Shown here one piece after another: positions 40,276-49,419 of a stretch of 64,000 nucleotides of DNA (its first letter is position 1; the number at the start of each line of letters is the position of its first letter). The notes under the pieces are model-generated. The model saw only the letters and a program-made list of their open reading frames with translations, was not told the origin of the DNA and searched no databases. The position numbers and the translations under genes are program-made. Source of the stretch: Corynebacterium testudinoris (lineage in GTDB: Bacteria; Actinomycetota; Actinomycetes; Mycobacteriales; Mycobacteriaceae); NCBI RefSeq assembly GCF_001021045.1, contig NZ_CP011545.1, positions 1,674,001-1,738,000 on the forward strand, read 5' to 3'.

Positions 40276-42048
40276 ATGAGAGACGACAACCCAACGGACA
40301 CCGTCGACAAGCGCAGTGCCGCGAAAGCCGCACTGCGAGATCTGCTGCGGCCCGTGCGGGGTCGGCTGTGGGCCGGCCGAGTGATAGGTGCCGCATCCGC
40401 ACTCCTGTCCATTGCTCCATACATCGCGCTCGTGCGCCTCGGCGAGATTTTCCTCGATGCCTACCAATCGGGCCTGCCCGTCTCCGCCGCGGAGACCGAA
40501 CCGGTGGTGAGATGGCTGCTAGCTACGTTCATCGGCCAGCTCGTATTGCTGTTCATCGCTCTCGCGCTGACTCATTTCGCTGACCTCGCGCTCGGGTCAA
40601 TCCTGCGCCGTCGGATCCTCGAGCGGATTTCGCGGGCACCGCTATCGTGGTTCGGAGACACGACCTCGGGGCGGGTGCGTAAGGCCATTCAAGATGACAC
40701 CCGCACCCTCCACATCCTCGTGGCATATACGCCGGTGGACACGACCGTTGCCATCATCACCCCGGTGATGCTCCTGGGTTACGCCTTCAGCGTCGATTGG
40801 CGGCTCGGGCTTCTATCCTTTGCCACGCTGCCGATCTACGGCCTGGTCCAGGGCATCGGCATGCGGGGAATGGGGGTCAAGACATCGGAGATGGACACCC
40901 ACTTGGGCAACGTGTCATCCACCGCAGTCGAGTTCGCCGACGGCATCGCCGTGGTCAAGGCCTTCGGTCGCACCGGCGAGGCGCATAGTCGCTTCCGCAC
41001 CGCCGCCCGGACCTTTAGCGATTTCTACGACGCCTGGGTGGGACCACTGCTGCGGATTTCTGCGCTGTCAGAGTCAACAATCTCCGTGGCACTGCTGGTA
41101 CTGGTCAACCTCGCCGGCGGCGCAGCGCTGGTGGGGGCGGACGTGGTGTCACCGGTGCAGGTGCTCACCACCACCCTCATCGCGCTCGTCATACCCGGCG
41201 CGATCCAGAGGCTCGGTTCCACCGCGTGGTCGTATCAGCTGGCTGGTAGCGCCGCGTTGCGGATCACGCAGATGCTCGAAGGGCCGGAATTGACCACAAT
41301 GGCCACGAAGGAGCCGATTCCCCGCGACAACGGGGTCGAGTTCCAGGGCGTCAGCTTCGCCTACGGCGATAACGTGGCATTGTCTGACGTGACGCTCACC
41401 CTGGCGCCGGGGTCAATCACTGCGCTTGTCGGGCCCTCGGGATCGGGCAAGTCCACGTTGGCCACGATGGTCGCCCGCTTCCAAGACCCCGATGCCGGAA
41501 CTGTGTCCATCGGTGGCATCGATGTCCGGTCACTTCCTCCCGAAGAGCTCTACCGGACGGTCTCGTTTGTGCTGCAGAACCCGCAGCTGCCACGGATCAG
41601 TATTCGGGACAACATTGCGCTCGCACGGCCTGACGCTACCGACGGCGAGATCCTCGCCGCCGCGCGGGCCGCCCGCATCGCCGATGAGATCGCGGACCTG
41701 CCCGCAGGCTTCGACGCCATCGTCGGCGATGATGCCCAGCTCTCTGGCGGACAAAGTCAGCGCATCGCCATCGCCCGGGCTCTCCTGGCCGACGCGCCGA
41801 TCTTGGTCCTCGACGAGGCCACTGCGGCCACCGACCCCGATTGCGAGGCCGACATCCAGGCGGCGCTGAATCAACTTGTCGTCGGCCGCACCGTCTTGGT
41901 GATCGGCCACAAGCCCGAGTCCATTCGCGGCGCCGACCACGTCGTCCTCCTTGTCGATGGTCGGATCGTCGATTCCATCGCCGGCGCCGAGGTCACGACC
42001 GACGCCGTCCACGAGCTGATGAACCGAAAGGCCCCGGAAAATGTCTGA
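40276..42048 (+). CDS. Fused permease-ATPase ABC transporter, YbtP/IrtA-like half
   Basis: 590 residues: six transmembrane helices (residues about 30-310) then an ATP-binding domain with Walker [10 protein letters not shown], signature LSGGQSQRIAIARAL and Walker B ILVLDEATAATD. Exporter-type fold proteins of this sequence class (YbtP/YbtQ, IrtA/IrtB) import ferric siderophores. IrtA's N-terminal siderophore-interaction domain is absent. ATG 40276 is chosen for AAGGA 7 bp upstream. It overlaps the next ABC gene by 8 bp, implying a heterodimer. Iron transport is inferred from the family and the DtxR-like box. Confidence 0.82.
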   Translation: MRDDNPTDTVDKRSAAKAALRDLLRPVRGRLWAGRVIGAASALLSIAPYIALVRLGEIFLDAYQSGLPVSAAETEPVVRWLLATFIGQLVLLFIALALTHFADLALGSILRRRILERISRAPLSWFGDTTSGRVRKAIQDDTRTLHILVAYTPVDTTVAIITPVMLLGYAFSVDWRLGLLSFATLPIYGLVQGIGMRGMGVKTSEMDTHLGNVSSTAVEFADGIAVVKAFGRTGEAHSRFRTAARTFSDFYDAWVGPLLRISALSESTISVALLVLVNLAGGAALVGADVVSPVQVLTTTLIALVIPGAIQRLGSTAWSYQLAGSAALRITQMLEGPELTTMATKEPIPRDNGVEFQGVSFAYGDNVALSDVTLTLAPGSITALVGPSGSGKSTLATMVARFQDPDAGTVSIGGIDVRSLPPEELYRTVSFVLQNPQLPRISIRDNIALARPDATDGEILAAARAARIADEIADLPAGFDAIVGDDAQLSGGQSQRIAIARALLADAPILVLDEATAATDPDCEADIQAALNQLVVGRTVLVIGHKPESIRGADHVVLLVDGRIVDSIAGAEVTTDAVHELMNRKAPENV

Positions 42049-43876
42049 GCGCACCCTACAACCATCATCTCTACTTTCTGCGTTCAAGGATCCGCTCCTG
42101 CTGAAGGCCAGTTCGGAGCTATTCGGGCCTCAAGGTCGCTCGCTGCGCACCAAAACTGTCGCTTGGACTACGCTATCGGGACTCTGCGATGGCGGCGCGC
42201 TCATCGTGCTGCTTCCCGCCACCTCTTCTCTTGGCACCGGTACCCCGGTGTGGGGCCTCGGCATCGGGGGGTGGCTCATCGTCCTGACGGCGTTGGCCAT
42301 CGTGGGCGCCACCTCGCGTTACCTCGCCACAGGCTACGGCTACGCCTCGACGCTGGTGTTCATCAGGCGCGCCCATGGGGCGATCGGCGACGCCCTGGCG
42401 TCGCTGCCGCTGGGATGGTTTCGTCCCGAACGCACCGGAGGTCTCTCCCGCCTGGTCACCGACGGTTTCATGTCGGCGGCGTCCTCCTTCGCCCACATCT
42501 TGTCCAACGTGGTGGCCAACGCTTCCGCGTTGGCGGTAATCCTGGTCGGGACGTGGTTGTGGGATGTCCGACTCGGCCTGATCCTCAGCATCGCTGCACC
42601 CGTCGCCGTGACCGTGATGGTCGCCGCACAGTCGCTCAAGCGCAGGGCGTCCGAGCGGGTGCGCCCCTCGGACACCGAGCTGGCTAACCGCATCGTCGAA
42701 TACGCCGCCTGCCAGCCGGCGTTGCGGGCGGCAGGCCGGGCCGGCGATTTCGCACCGCTCCGGCAAGCGGCTGCGGCGAACGACCGTGCCCGGGTGAAGG
42801 AACTGTGGATGAGCCTCGTGCCGTTGGCGCTCAACGGCATCGTGGTGCAGGCGGTGATCGTGGTGCTGATCACCGTCGCCGTGGGACTCGTCGCCGACGG
42901 GTCGCTGGGGCCCATCGAGACCATCGCGTTCATCGGAATTTCGTTGCGGTTCACCCGGATTCTCGACGACCTCGGGTCGGAATTCCTGGGCATCGATACC
43001 GCCCGCGCGCCGTTGGCAGAGATCACGTCCATCCTCTCGGCACCCACGCTGCCCGAGCCATCGCCAGATTTGGCCGCAGACATCACCTCCCCCGGCCGCA
43101 TCGAGTTCGAGGAGGTCACCTTCGGCTACGAAGAGGCCCGCCCGGTGCTCACGGATATCTCCTTTACCGTCGCGCCGGGCACCATGACGGCGCTGGTCGG
43201 CCCCTCAGGCTCAGGAAAGACCACCATCGCTCGCTTGATCAGCCGGTTCTGGGATGTCGATGCTGGCACCGTTCGGGTCGGTGGTGCCGACGTACGGGAG
43301 ATAACTACCGAGCAGCTCATGGCGCAGTTGTCCATGGTCTTCCAGGACGTCTACCTCTTCGATGATTCCCTCGCGGCCAACATCCGCGTCGGACGCGAAG
43401 GCGCCTCCGACGCCGACGTTCGCGCCGCCGCAGACCAGGCGGGCGTCACCTCGATCGCCGCGCGCCTTCCGGACGGCTGGGCCAGCCGCGTCGGCGAAGG
43501 CGGCAGGTCGCTGTCCGGCGGTGAGCGGCAGCGGGTGTCCATCGCGCGTGCGCTACTTAAGGATTCGCCGATCGTGCTTTTCGACGAAGCGACCAGCTCC
43601 CTCGATGCGGAAAACGAGGCCAATGTGGTGGCGTCAATCGACAAACTTCGCGCGCGGTCGACCTTCCTCGTCATCGCGCACAAGCTCGATACTGTGCAGG
43701 CCGCAGACGAGATCATCGTCCTCGACGATTCCGGCCGCATCGCCGAACGCGGGACACACAAGCAACTCCACGCAGCCGGAGGCGCATACCGGCGGTTCTG
43801 GGATCGTCGGGCCGCCGCCTCAGGCTGGGCCCTGGCACCTGCACCGACACGCGAGAGCACGGATGAACGACGTTAA
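42041..43876 (+). CDS. Fused permease-ATPase ABC transporter, YbtQ/IrtB-like half
   Basis: 611 residues: six transmembrane helices followed by an ATP-binding domain with Walker A GPSGSGKTT, Q-loop FQDVYLFDDSLAANI, signature LSGGERQRVSIARAL, Walker B IVLFDEATSSLD and the H-loop VIAHKLDTV. It is the second half of the heterodimer with the gene at 40276, from which it starts by an 8-bp overlap. Substrate is unproven; a siderophore is the best guess. Confidence 0.82.
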   Translation: MSERTLQPSSLLSAFKDPLLLKASSELFGPQGRSLRTKTVAWTTLSGLCDGGALIVLLPATSSLGTGTPVWGLGIGGWLIVLTALAIVGATSRYLATGYGYASTLVFIRRAHGAIGDALASLPLGWFRPERTGGLSRLVTDGFMSAASSFAHILSNVVANASALAVILVGTWLWDVRLGLILSIAAPVAVTVMVAAQSLKRRASERVRPSDTELANRIVEYAACQPALRAAGRAGDFAPLRQAAAANDRARVKELWMSLVPLALNGIVVQAVIVVLITVAVGLVADGSLGPIETIAFIGISLRFTRILDDLGSEFLGIDTARAPLAEITSILSAPTLPEPSPDLAADITSPGRIEFEEVTFGYEEARPVLTDISFTVAPGTMTALVGPSGSGKTTIARLISRFWDVDAGTVRVGGADVREITTEQLMAQLSMVFQDVYLFDDSLAANIRVGREGASDADVRAAADQAGVTSIAARLPDGWASRVGEGGRSLSGGERQRVSIARALLKDSPIVLFDEATSSLDAENEANVVASIDKLRARSTFLVIAHKLDTVQAADEIIVLDDSGRIAERGTHKQLHAAGGAYRRFWDRRAAASGWALAPAPTRESTDERR

Positions 43877-43886
43877 GGTTGAGGGC

Positions 43887-44549
43887 ATGCCTACTCCCTC
43901 CCCCGCGATCGGCGGGCGCCGCACGGGGCCCAAGCCCCGCTTCACGGTCAACGACGCCGTCGACGCCGCCTTGAAACTGGGACTGGACACCTTCACCCTC
44001 GGCGACGTAGCCGCGGAGTTAGGGGTATCCACGCCATCGTTGTACCGCATCGCCGCCTCGCGCGCCGAACTCGTCGAGCTAGCTCTCATCCGAGTCGCGG
44101 CATCGCTGGTCCCACCCCCGAACGACCTGTCATGGCAGGAGCAGCTGCGCGACTATGTCGAATCAATGTGGGGGACTTTGGAAAATCACCCGGGCATCGA
44201 CCGCATCATCATGGACTATCCCGGCGCCCATGCAGCGGTGCAGGGCTACCTCCGGGACCTCTCCCAGTCCGTGCTTGCCGCCGGCTTCCCAGGCAGCGTC
44301 GAGCGCCTTGATTTCGTGATCGACTTTCTCGGCGACACGGTGATAGCCACACACTTGTCCATCGTTGCCATGCGGCGCGAGGTATCCCCGGGCCGCTCTG
44401 GCTTAGAACAGGCACGGGACAAACTCAAGGATGAAGCCGCAGCCAGTGGCCGCGACACCCGCATCACCCCCCACAACTCTTGGGTGGAACGGGGACACCT
44501 CGACGCGAAAGTCGAGTTCATTCTCTCCGGGGTCGAGGCAGGACTCTGA
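43887..44549 (+). CDS. TetR-like transcriptional regulator at end of ABC operon
   Basis: 220 residues. The N-terminal helix-turn-helix is FTVNDAVDAALKLGLDTFTLGDVAAELGVSTPSLYRIAASRAELVELA, a TetR-type motif. ATG 43887 has GAGGG 4 bp upstream and lies 10 bp after the preceding stop; ATG 43863, which overlaps that gene, is an alternative. It is probably co-transcribed with the transporter and may sense its substrate. A strong hairpin follows the gene. Confidence 0.8.
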   Translation: MPTPSPAIGGRRTGPKPRFTVNDAVDAALKLGLDTFTLGDVAAELGVSTPSLYRIAASRAELVELALIRVAASLVPPPNDLSWQEQLRDYVESMWGTLENHPGIDRIIMDYPGAHAAVQGYLRDLSQSVLAAGFPGSVERLDFVIDFLGDTVIATHLSIVAMRREVSPGRSGLEQARDKLKDEAAASGRDTRITPHNSWVERGHLDAKVEFILSGVEAGL

Positions 44550-44573
44550 GCGAGTAGGACCCGCATAGCAGAA

Positions 44574-44606
44574 GACGACCGCCGTGCGCGGGGCACGGCG
44601 GTCGTC
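44574..44606. terminator. Bidirectional-type terminator between TetR gene and tsf
   Basis: A perfect 14-bp stem, GACGACCGCCGTGC paired with GCACGGCGGTCGTC, with a GCGGG loop. It separates the convergent TetR gene and tsf. The T-runs on both sides are short (GAAAAG on the plus strand, TCTTCT on the other), so efficiency is uncertain. Confidence 0.75.
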
Positions 44607-44621
44607 GAAAAGCAGGGCCGA

Positions 44622-45449
44622 TTAGGCCTGGCCAACCTCGAAGCGCTTGAAAGCGGTCAGGGTGACGCCAGCCTCATCCATGAGCTGCTTGACGTTCTTC
44701 TTGGAGTCAGCGACGGAGGCCTGCTCCAGCAGGACGACGTCCTTGTAGAAGCCGCCCAGGCGACCCTCCACGATCTTCGGGATAGCCTGCTCCGGCTTGC
44801 CCTCTTCGCGGGTGATCTGCTCGGCGATGGAACGCTCCTTCTCCACGATCTCAGCCGGAACATCCTCGCGGGTGAGGTAGCCAGCCTTGAGAGCGGCGAC
44901 CTGCATGGCAGCAGCCTTAGCAGCAGCCTCGGCCTCCGCGCCCTCACCGGTGTAAGCGACGAGCACGCCGACGGACGGCGGCAGGTCAGCGGAACGGTGG
45001 TGCAGGTAAACGGCAACCTTGTCGCCCTCGATGGTGGCGGCGCGACGAAGCTCCAGCTTCTCGCCGATCTTTGCAGACAGGGCCTGCAACACGTCAGCGG
45101 CGGACTGGCCGTCAACGTCAGCGGCAGCGAGCTCCTCCGGAGTGTTGGCCTGTGCCTTAGCGGCACCTTCGGTGATCTTGGTGGAGATCTCCTTGAATTC
45201 AGCGTTCTTGGCCACGAAGTCGGTCTCGGAGTTGATTTCCACCATGGTGTTGCCGGACACGGCAATCAGGCCCTCGGTGGCGTTGCGCTCGGCGCGCTTG
45301 CCCACGTCCTTGGCACCCTTGATGCGGAGCAGCTCGACAGCCTTGTCGAAGTCACCATTGGCTTCTTCCAGGGCCTTCTTGCAGGCCACCATGCCAGCGC
45401 CGGTGATTTCGCGGATCTTCTTGACGTCTGCTGCAGTGTAGTTCGCCAT
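44622..45449 (-). CDS. tsf: Elongation factor Ts
   Basis: Nucleotide-exchange factor for EF-Tu. 275 residues: [33 protein letters not shown], the invariant TDFVAKN that contacts EF-Tu, and the C-terminal coiled part. ATG 45449 is preceded by AGGAGGA. A terminator-like hairpin lies between it and rpsB, so tsf may have partial readthrough from rpsB plus its own promoter. Confidence 0.97.
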   Translation of the reverse strand: MANYTAADVKKIREITGAGMVACKKALEEANGDFDKAVELLRIKGAKDVGKRAERNATEGLIAVSGNTMVEINSETDFVAKNAEFKEISTKITEGAAKAQANTPEELAAADVDGQSAADVLQALSAKIGEKLELRRAATIEGDKVAVYLHHRSADLPPSVGVLVAYTGEGAEAEAAAKAAAMQVAALKAGYLTREDVPAEIVEKERSIAEQITREEGKPEQAIPKIVEGRLGGFYKDVVLLEQASVADSKKNVKQLMDEAGVTLTAFKRFEVGQA

Positions 45450-45507
45450 AGTTCGGGCGATCCTCCTCTTGTAGGAAAAGTATTCGTTCAACGAGCGTAC
45501 TCGATAG

Positions 45508-45544
45508 AAAAAGCCCCCGCCGCGCATACACGACGGACGGGGGC
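45508..45544 (-). terminator. Terminator/attenuator between rpsB and tsf
   Basis: On the reverse strand GCCCCCG (45544-45538) pairs with CGGGGGC (45519-45513), followed by TTTTT at 45512-45508. It is placed between the co-directional rpsB and tsf genes and would reduce tsf expression from the rpsB promoter. Confidence 0.8.
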
Positions 45545-45565
45545 CTGAGACAACCTCAGATGAGA

Positions 45566-46438
45566 TTAGTTCTCGGTGGCGGTTGCTTCCTCAGCAACAG
45601 CAGCTTCCGCAGCCTCAACGGCCTCGACTGCTTCCACAGCCTCGGCGACCTCAGCGGCCTCGGTTGCTTCTGCAGCCTTCTCGGCGTCAGCAGCAGCCTT
45701 CTCCTCGGTGTCGCCAGCGGCTTCCTTGGAAGCGGCGAGGGCGCGCTCTTCGCGAGCCTTCTTGCCCTCTTCCACAGCGGTGGAGATGACGCGGGAGAGC
45801 AGAGCGGTGGAGCGGATAGCGTCGTCGTTGCCCGGAACCGGCCAGTCGACAACATCCGGGTCACAGTTGGTGTCCAGGATCGCGACGACCGGAATGCCCA
45901 GCTTGTGAGCCTCGTTGATCGCGATGTGCTCCTTGTTGGTGTCAATAACCCACAGAGCGGAAGGGATCTTGTTCATGTCGGCGATGCCGCCGAGGACGCG
46001 CTCGAGCTTGGTGCGCTCGCGGGTCAGCATGAGGATTTCCTTCTTGGTACGGCCGTCGTAGCCGTTCTCCGCAGCCTCCATGGCCTGGAGTTCCTTCATG
46101 CGGTGCAGACGCTTAGAGACAGTCTGGAAGTTGGTGAGCATGCCGCCGAGCCAACGGTGGTTGACGTAGGGCATGCCGACGCGCTCGGCCTCGGTCTGGA
46201 CAGCTTCCTGGGCCTGCTTCTTGGTGCCGACGAAGAGGACGGTGCCGCCGTGGGCAACGGTCTCCTTGACGAACTCAAAGGCCTGGTCGATGTAGGTCAG
46301 GGTCTGCTGCAGATCGATGATGTAGATGCCGTTGCGGTCGGTGAAGATGAAACGACGCATCTTCGGGTTCCAACGACGGGTCTGGTGGCCAAAGTGCACA
46401 CCAGCATCGAGAAGTTCGCGCATGGTTACGACTGCCAT
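45566..46438 (-). CDS. rpsB: 30S ribosomal protein S2 with acidic Ala/Glu tail
   Basis: 290 residues. The conserved core is complete: [28 protein letters not shown]-type [15 protein letters not shown], and [17 protein letters not shown]. The last 55 residues are an Ala/Glu/Val repeat ([29 protein letters not shown]) absent from E. coli S2, which is 241 residues; such tails are known in actinobacterial S2. ATG 46438 gives the family N-terminus. Confidence 0.97.
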   Translation of the reverse strand: MAVVTMRELLDAGVHFGHQTRRWNPKMRRFIFTDRNGIYIIDLQQTLTYIDQAFEFVKETVAHGGTVLFVGTKKQAQEAVQTEAERVGMPYVNHRWLGGMLTNFQTVSKRLHRMKELQAMEAAENGYDGRTKKEILMLTRERTKLERVLGGIADMNKIPSALWVIDTNKEHIAINEAHKLGIPVVAILDTNCDPDVVDWPVPGNDDAIRSTALLSRVISTAVEEGKKAREERALAASKEAAGDTEEKAAADAEKAAEATEAAEVAEAVEAVEAVEAAEAAVAEEATATEN

Positions 46439-46483
46439 GTCACGCTCACTTTCATATAGAGTTTCGGTTTTCTTATCCTTGAT

Positions 46484-46504
46484 GTGCAGGTTTTTATCCT
46501 GCAC
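46484..46504 (-). promoter_or_regulatory. Hairpin in the rpsB 5' leader
   Basis: Arms GTGCAGG and CCTGCAC enclose an ATAAAAA loop (reverse-strand view), about 46 bp upstream of the rpsB ATG. S2 genes often carry leader structures used for autoregulation, but no match to a known rpsB leader motif can be claimed. Confidence 0.35.
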
Positions 46505-46648
46505 CCTAGCGACGGGGCCATGCCGACACCCGGAGAACCGGGACCATGTCTGCGTGGGCTTGTTCCGCCGCGCGTAGTCAGCGTGAAGACACACTGCTGT
46601 CGCACAGCTTAACCTCTGGTCAAGCCGTTGCCAAACCAGGTGTCGCAG

Positions 46649-46686
46649 TTTTCCACAGGCCAGTCACACCAGTCCCACTATCCACA
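46649..46686. promoter_or_regulatory. Two DnaA-box-like 9-mers upstream of the M23 gene
   Basis: TTTTCCACA (46649-46657) fits the consensus TTWTNCACA exactly; CTATCCACA (46678-46686) has one mismatch. They are 29 bp apart between the divergent rpsB and M23 genes. Chance occurrence cannot be excluded. Confidence 0.3.
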
Positions 46687-46740
46687 GGTTCCCGCTTATC
46701 GACGCCCGCCTCGCTCACCCTCCGCCCTATCGTGCGGGGT

Positions 46741-47229
46741 ATGCGGACCTTCATCATCACTGTGCTGACCTCGCTGGTCGCCTTCTTTGCTCCAACTCCA
46801 GCTTTCGCCTACGTCGACCCCAGCACCGGCGCTTCCACCGCCAGTGGGGTCATCCGGGCATTTGATAAACCCGCCCAGAACTGGCTGCCCGGCCACCGGG
46901 GCGTTGATCTCCGCCTGACCGTCGGCGCCGATGTCCTGGCCAGTGGTTCCGGCGTGGTGGCCTTCGCGGGCATGGTGGTCGGGACCCCGACCATCTCCAT
47001 TGACCACGCCGACGGGGTGCGCACCACGTACCAGCCCGTACATCCCCTCGTCGCCACCGGTGACCTCGTAGAAGAGGGATCCGTTATCGGCAGGCTGGCG
47101 CATCCCACCACCCAGTGGCCAGGCCTGCAATGGGGCGCCAAACGCGGCGAGGACTACCTCAATCCCCTATCGCTGCTCAGTGCCCCGACGATCCGCCTGA
47201 AACCTTCTCCTGCCGGCGGTGGACCTTGA
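46741..47229 (+). CDS. Secreted LytM/M23-fold protein lacking the HxH motif
   Basis: 162 residues with a signal peptide cleaved around APTPAFA-YVDP. The mature part has the M23 core: NWLPGHRGVDLRLTVGADVLASGSGVV with the first zinc ligands His and Asp in GHRGVDL. The second motif, HLHFE or HLHWG in active endopeptidases, reads PGLQWGAKRGEDYLNP, so the catalytic HxH pair is gone. It may bind peptidoglycan or regulate an amidase rather than cut. It diverges from rpsB, as in mycobacteria. The 3' end overlaps the convergent LssY gene by 53 bp. Confidence 0.82.
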   Translation: MRTFIITVLTSLVAFFAPTPAFAYVDPSTGASTASGVIRAFDKPAQNWLPGHRGVDLRLTVGADVLASGSGVVAFAGMVVGTPTISIDHADGVRTTYQPVHPLVATGDLVEEGSVIGRLAHPTTQWPGLQWGAKRGEDYLNPLSLLSAPTIRLKPSPAGGGP

Positions 47230-48526
47230 TGGCCCTCACCCACTCCGAAGCCGCCCGGTCAGACAGGGCCACCAACGCGACGATCCACGTGGCGATGTTG
47301 AGAATCCCTAGGGCACCCTCCGCGATAGTGCTGCTCATCGGGGTGAGCATCGTCGTTATCCCATTGGAGGCCAACAACGCCAGCATGCCGTAGCGCGCCC
47401 AGGAATGCCCACGAAGGAAAAAGACCATGAGCGGCACGTACACCACGAGTGACATCCCTGCCGCCAACCCCGCGGCCAAGAGCCGAACATCCCACTCCGC
47501 GGTCTCCGGAATGTCAGGCACACCCTGCTGGATCACCTGCGCCAGCTGCAAAAGCACACCCGTGATGATGGCTGCCACGGCGAGGATGAACACGGCCGGA
47601 CGCGGCGGAGCGTCGACACTTTCTTTGTCATGACTGGCTGCCGCCACCCACGGCGGGGAACTCGTCTCCCGGACCCCGTTGACATCCACCACAGGCAGAT
47701 CACCATCAGTATCGATGAGGTCGCCACCACCGTTGCGATGGTGGTAACCCGTGGAAAAGTCCTTGATGACCTCGACGTGGACATCACGATCGGCGTGACA
47801 CAGCGTCTCCACGATGTAGTCTCGCTCCGCGTCCGTATCCGCATCAATCTTGTGGGTCACCTGCCACGTGAACAGAGACAGCCCGACCGCCCGGTCGTAG
47901 GTACCCGCGGCCAACCAATCCACCTGGTGTCCACCCGGCAGAAACCAGCCTTCCGGACAGCGCCACAGCCGGACGTGATGACGCTTGGAGGGACTATCTT
48001 CCACCTCCTGTTGGAACGCCACATCCTGGGCCCGGCCAAAGAGATTCAGCGAGCTGACCGGCGCCTCCGGATAGGAACGCCCCGTCAACGAGCTGGTGAT
48101 GATTCGCCGGGAAGACTTAAAAGTAATCGGATCCGCGACCACCCACCCGGCCTTCTCGAATGCCGCCGCGACCTGTTCACCCGAGCCGCGGAGCGCAAGA
48201 TTCACCGGATCGCCGAGCAACCCGTCGGGAGTGCGCACCCGGCCAATGAAATAGTCCGGCACATACAGCTCGGTGAGCACACGGTGCAGTCGCGGCAGCG
48301 CCAAATACGCGGCAACCACCCAGAACCCAATGAGGTACAGCAAATGCCACCAGTTGAGGTTCAACCCCGAGCGGATGAGCAACACCGCAAACCACGCGGA
48401 AAACACCGCCCCGAAAACGAAAAACACCCAATCGACGACCGCCGCCACCGAAAAAGGCTTGGATCGGTGCGCGTGCACCTTCTCCTGCCGAGGCGCGTAG
48501 CTCGGCGCGGGCTTACTCTGCGGCAT
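47177..48526 (-). CDS. LssY C-terminal-domain membrane protein
   Basis: 449 residues: two N-terminal helices (VAAVVDWVFFVFGAVFSAWFAVLLI, WWHLLYLIGFWVVAAYLAL), a soluble domain of about 200 residues like LssY_C (PVNLALRGSGEQVAAAFEKAGWVVADP, WRCPEGWFLPGG, DADTDAERDYIVETLCH), and four C-terminal helices. Function is unknown in corynebacteria. ATG 48526 is chosen because the soluble and membrane parts are complete from there. It follows xerC by 17 bp and overlaps the M23 gene tail to tail. Confidence 0.78.
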   Translation of the reverse strand: MPQSKPAPSYAPRQEKVHAHRSKPFSVAAVVDWVFFVFGAVFSAWFAVLLIRSGLNLNWWHLLYLIGFWVVAAYLALPRLHRVLTELYVPDYFIGRVRTPDGLLGDPVNLALRGSGEQVAAAFEKAGWVVADPITFKSSRRIITSSLTGRSYPEAPVSSLNLFGRAQDVAFQQEVEDSPSKRHHVRLWRCPEGWFLPGGHQVDWLAAGTYDRAVGLSLFTWQVTHKIDADTDAERDYIVETLCHADRDVHVEVIKDFSTGYHHRNGGGDLIDTDGDLPVVDVNGVRETSSPPWVAAASHDKESVDAPPRPAVFILAVAAIITGVLLQLAQVIQQGVPDIPETAEWDVRLLAAGLAAGMSLVVYVPLMVFFLRGHSWARYGMLALLASNGITTMLTPMSSTIAEGALGILNIATWIVALVALSDRAASEWVRAIKVHRRQEKVSGGSSGH

Positions 48527-48543
48527 GCCCGCCAGAATACCGC

Positions 48544-49419
48544 TCAGGCCCGCGGGTGAGCGCGCGAAAACACTTCCTTGAGACGTTCGGCAGACACGTG
48601 CGTATAAATCTGCGTGGTTTGCAACGACGAGTGCCCCAGGAGCTCCTGCACCACCCTCAGGTCTGCCCCACCCTCCAAGAGGTGGGTCGCGGCCGTGTGC
48701 CGCAATTCGTGCGGCGTAACATGCTGCCCACTGACCTGGCCGGCTTTCTCCACGACGCGGCGCACCTGTCGCGGATCGATCCGACTCCCCCGCACTCCCA
48801 CGAATAAGGCTGGCGTGTCCTTGGCCATGCCGGGCCTGGCCTGCTCCAGCCAAGTGGAAACCGCCGTCGCAGCGGCCTCCCCGAACGGAACGGTGCGCTC
48901 CTTATTTCCCTTGCCGGTCACCCGAGCAGTCCGCCGGGACAAGTCCAGATCCTTAACGTCGAGCCCCGTCAGCTCGGACACGCGCATTCCCGTGGCATAC
49001 AGCAGTTCCAGCATCGCGCTATCCCGATAAAACTCCAGCTCGTTGGCGGAAGCGGCATTGCCCACGAACTCCCCCGCCTGCTTCTGCCCCAAGACCTCAG
49101 GCAAATGACGACCGACCTTCGGACTGACCAAGCGAGCAGCAACATCCTCGGCAAGATACCCCTGGCGCCGCGCCCACGCGGAAAAAGCTTTCACTGAGGC
49201 GGTACGCCGAGCCAATGTTGCCCGCGACTTACCCTCCGCCGCCGCCTGACCAAGCCACGCGCGCAGCGAGTTCAGATCGAGCTCACCGAAAGTCGGCGTC
49301 GCCAGCGCAAGATCGAGCAGATCAGAACGGTACCCCCGCACCGTCGCCTCCGAGCGGCCCTGGACCAGCCGCATATGCTCGGCAAAGTCCTCGATGGCCT
49401 CCTCGATCTGCGTGCTCAT
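48544..49419 (-). CDS. xerC: Tyrosine recombinase XerC
   Basis: Resolves chromosome dimers at dif together with XerD. 291 residues: SAM-like core-binding domain (IEDFAEHMRLVQGRSEATVRGYRSDL) and catalytic domain with Arg in ATGMRVSELTG, His-x-x-Arg in HELRHTAATHL, His in LGHSSLQTTQ and Tyr in IYTH. Its position beside dprA/comM is the usual corynebacterial one, though here an island intervenes. ATG 49419 is preferred; an in-frame ATG three codons upstream exists. Confidence 0.92.
   Translation of the reverse strand: MSTQIEEAIEDFAEHMRLVQGRSEATVRGYRSDLLDLALATPTFGELDLNSLRAWLGQAAAEGKSRATLARRTASVKAFSAWARRQGYLAEDVAARLVSPKVGRHLPEVLGQKQAGEFVGNAASANELEFYRDSAMLELLYATGMRVSELTGLDVKDLDLSRRTARVTGKGNKERTVPFGEAAATAVSTWLEQARPGMAKDTPALFVGVRGSRIDPRQVRRVVEKAGQVSGQHVTPHELRHTAATHLLEGGADLRVVQELLGHSSLQTTQIYTHVSAERLKEVFSRAHPRA

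Noticed and set aside
46649..46686. Origin of replication
   Set aside because: Only two DnaA-like boxes, no AT-rich unwinding region and no origin-associated genes nearby.
48544..49419. Phage or island integrase
   Set aside because: The length, motifs and neighbourhood match housekeeping XerC; no attachment repeats were found at the adjacent island.
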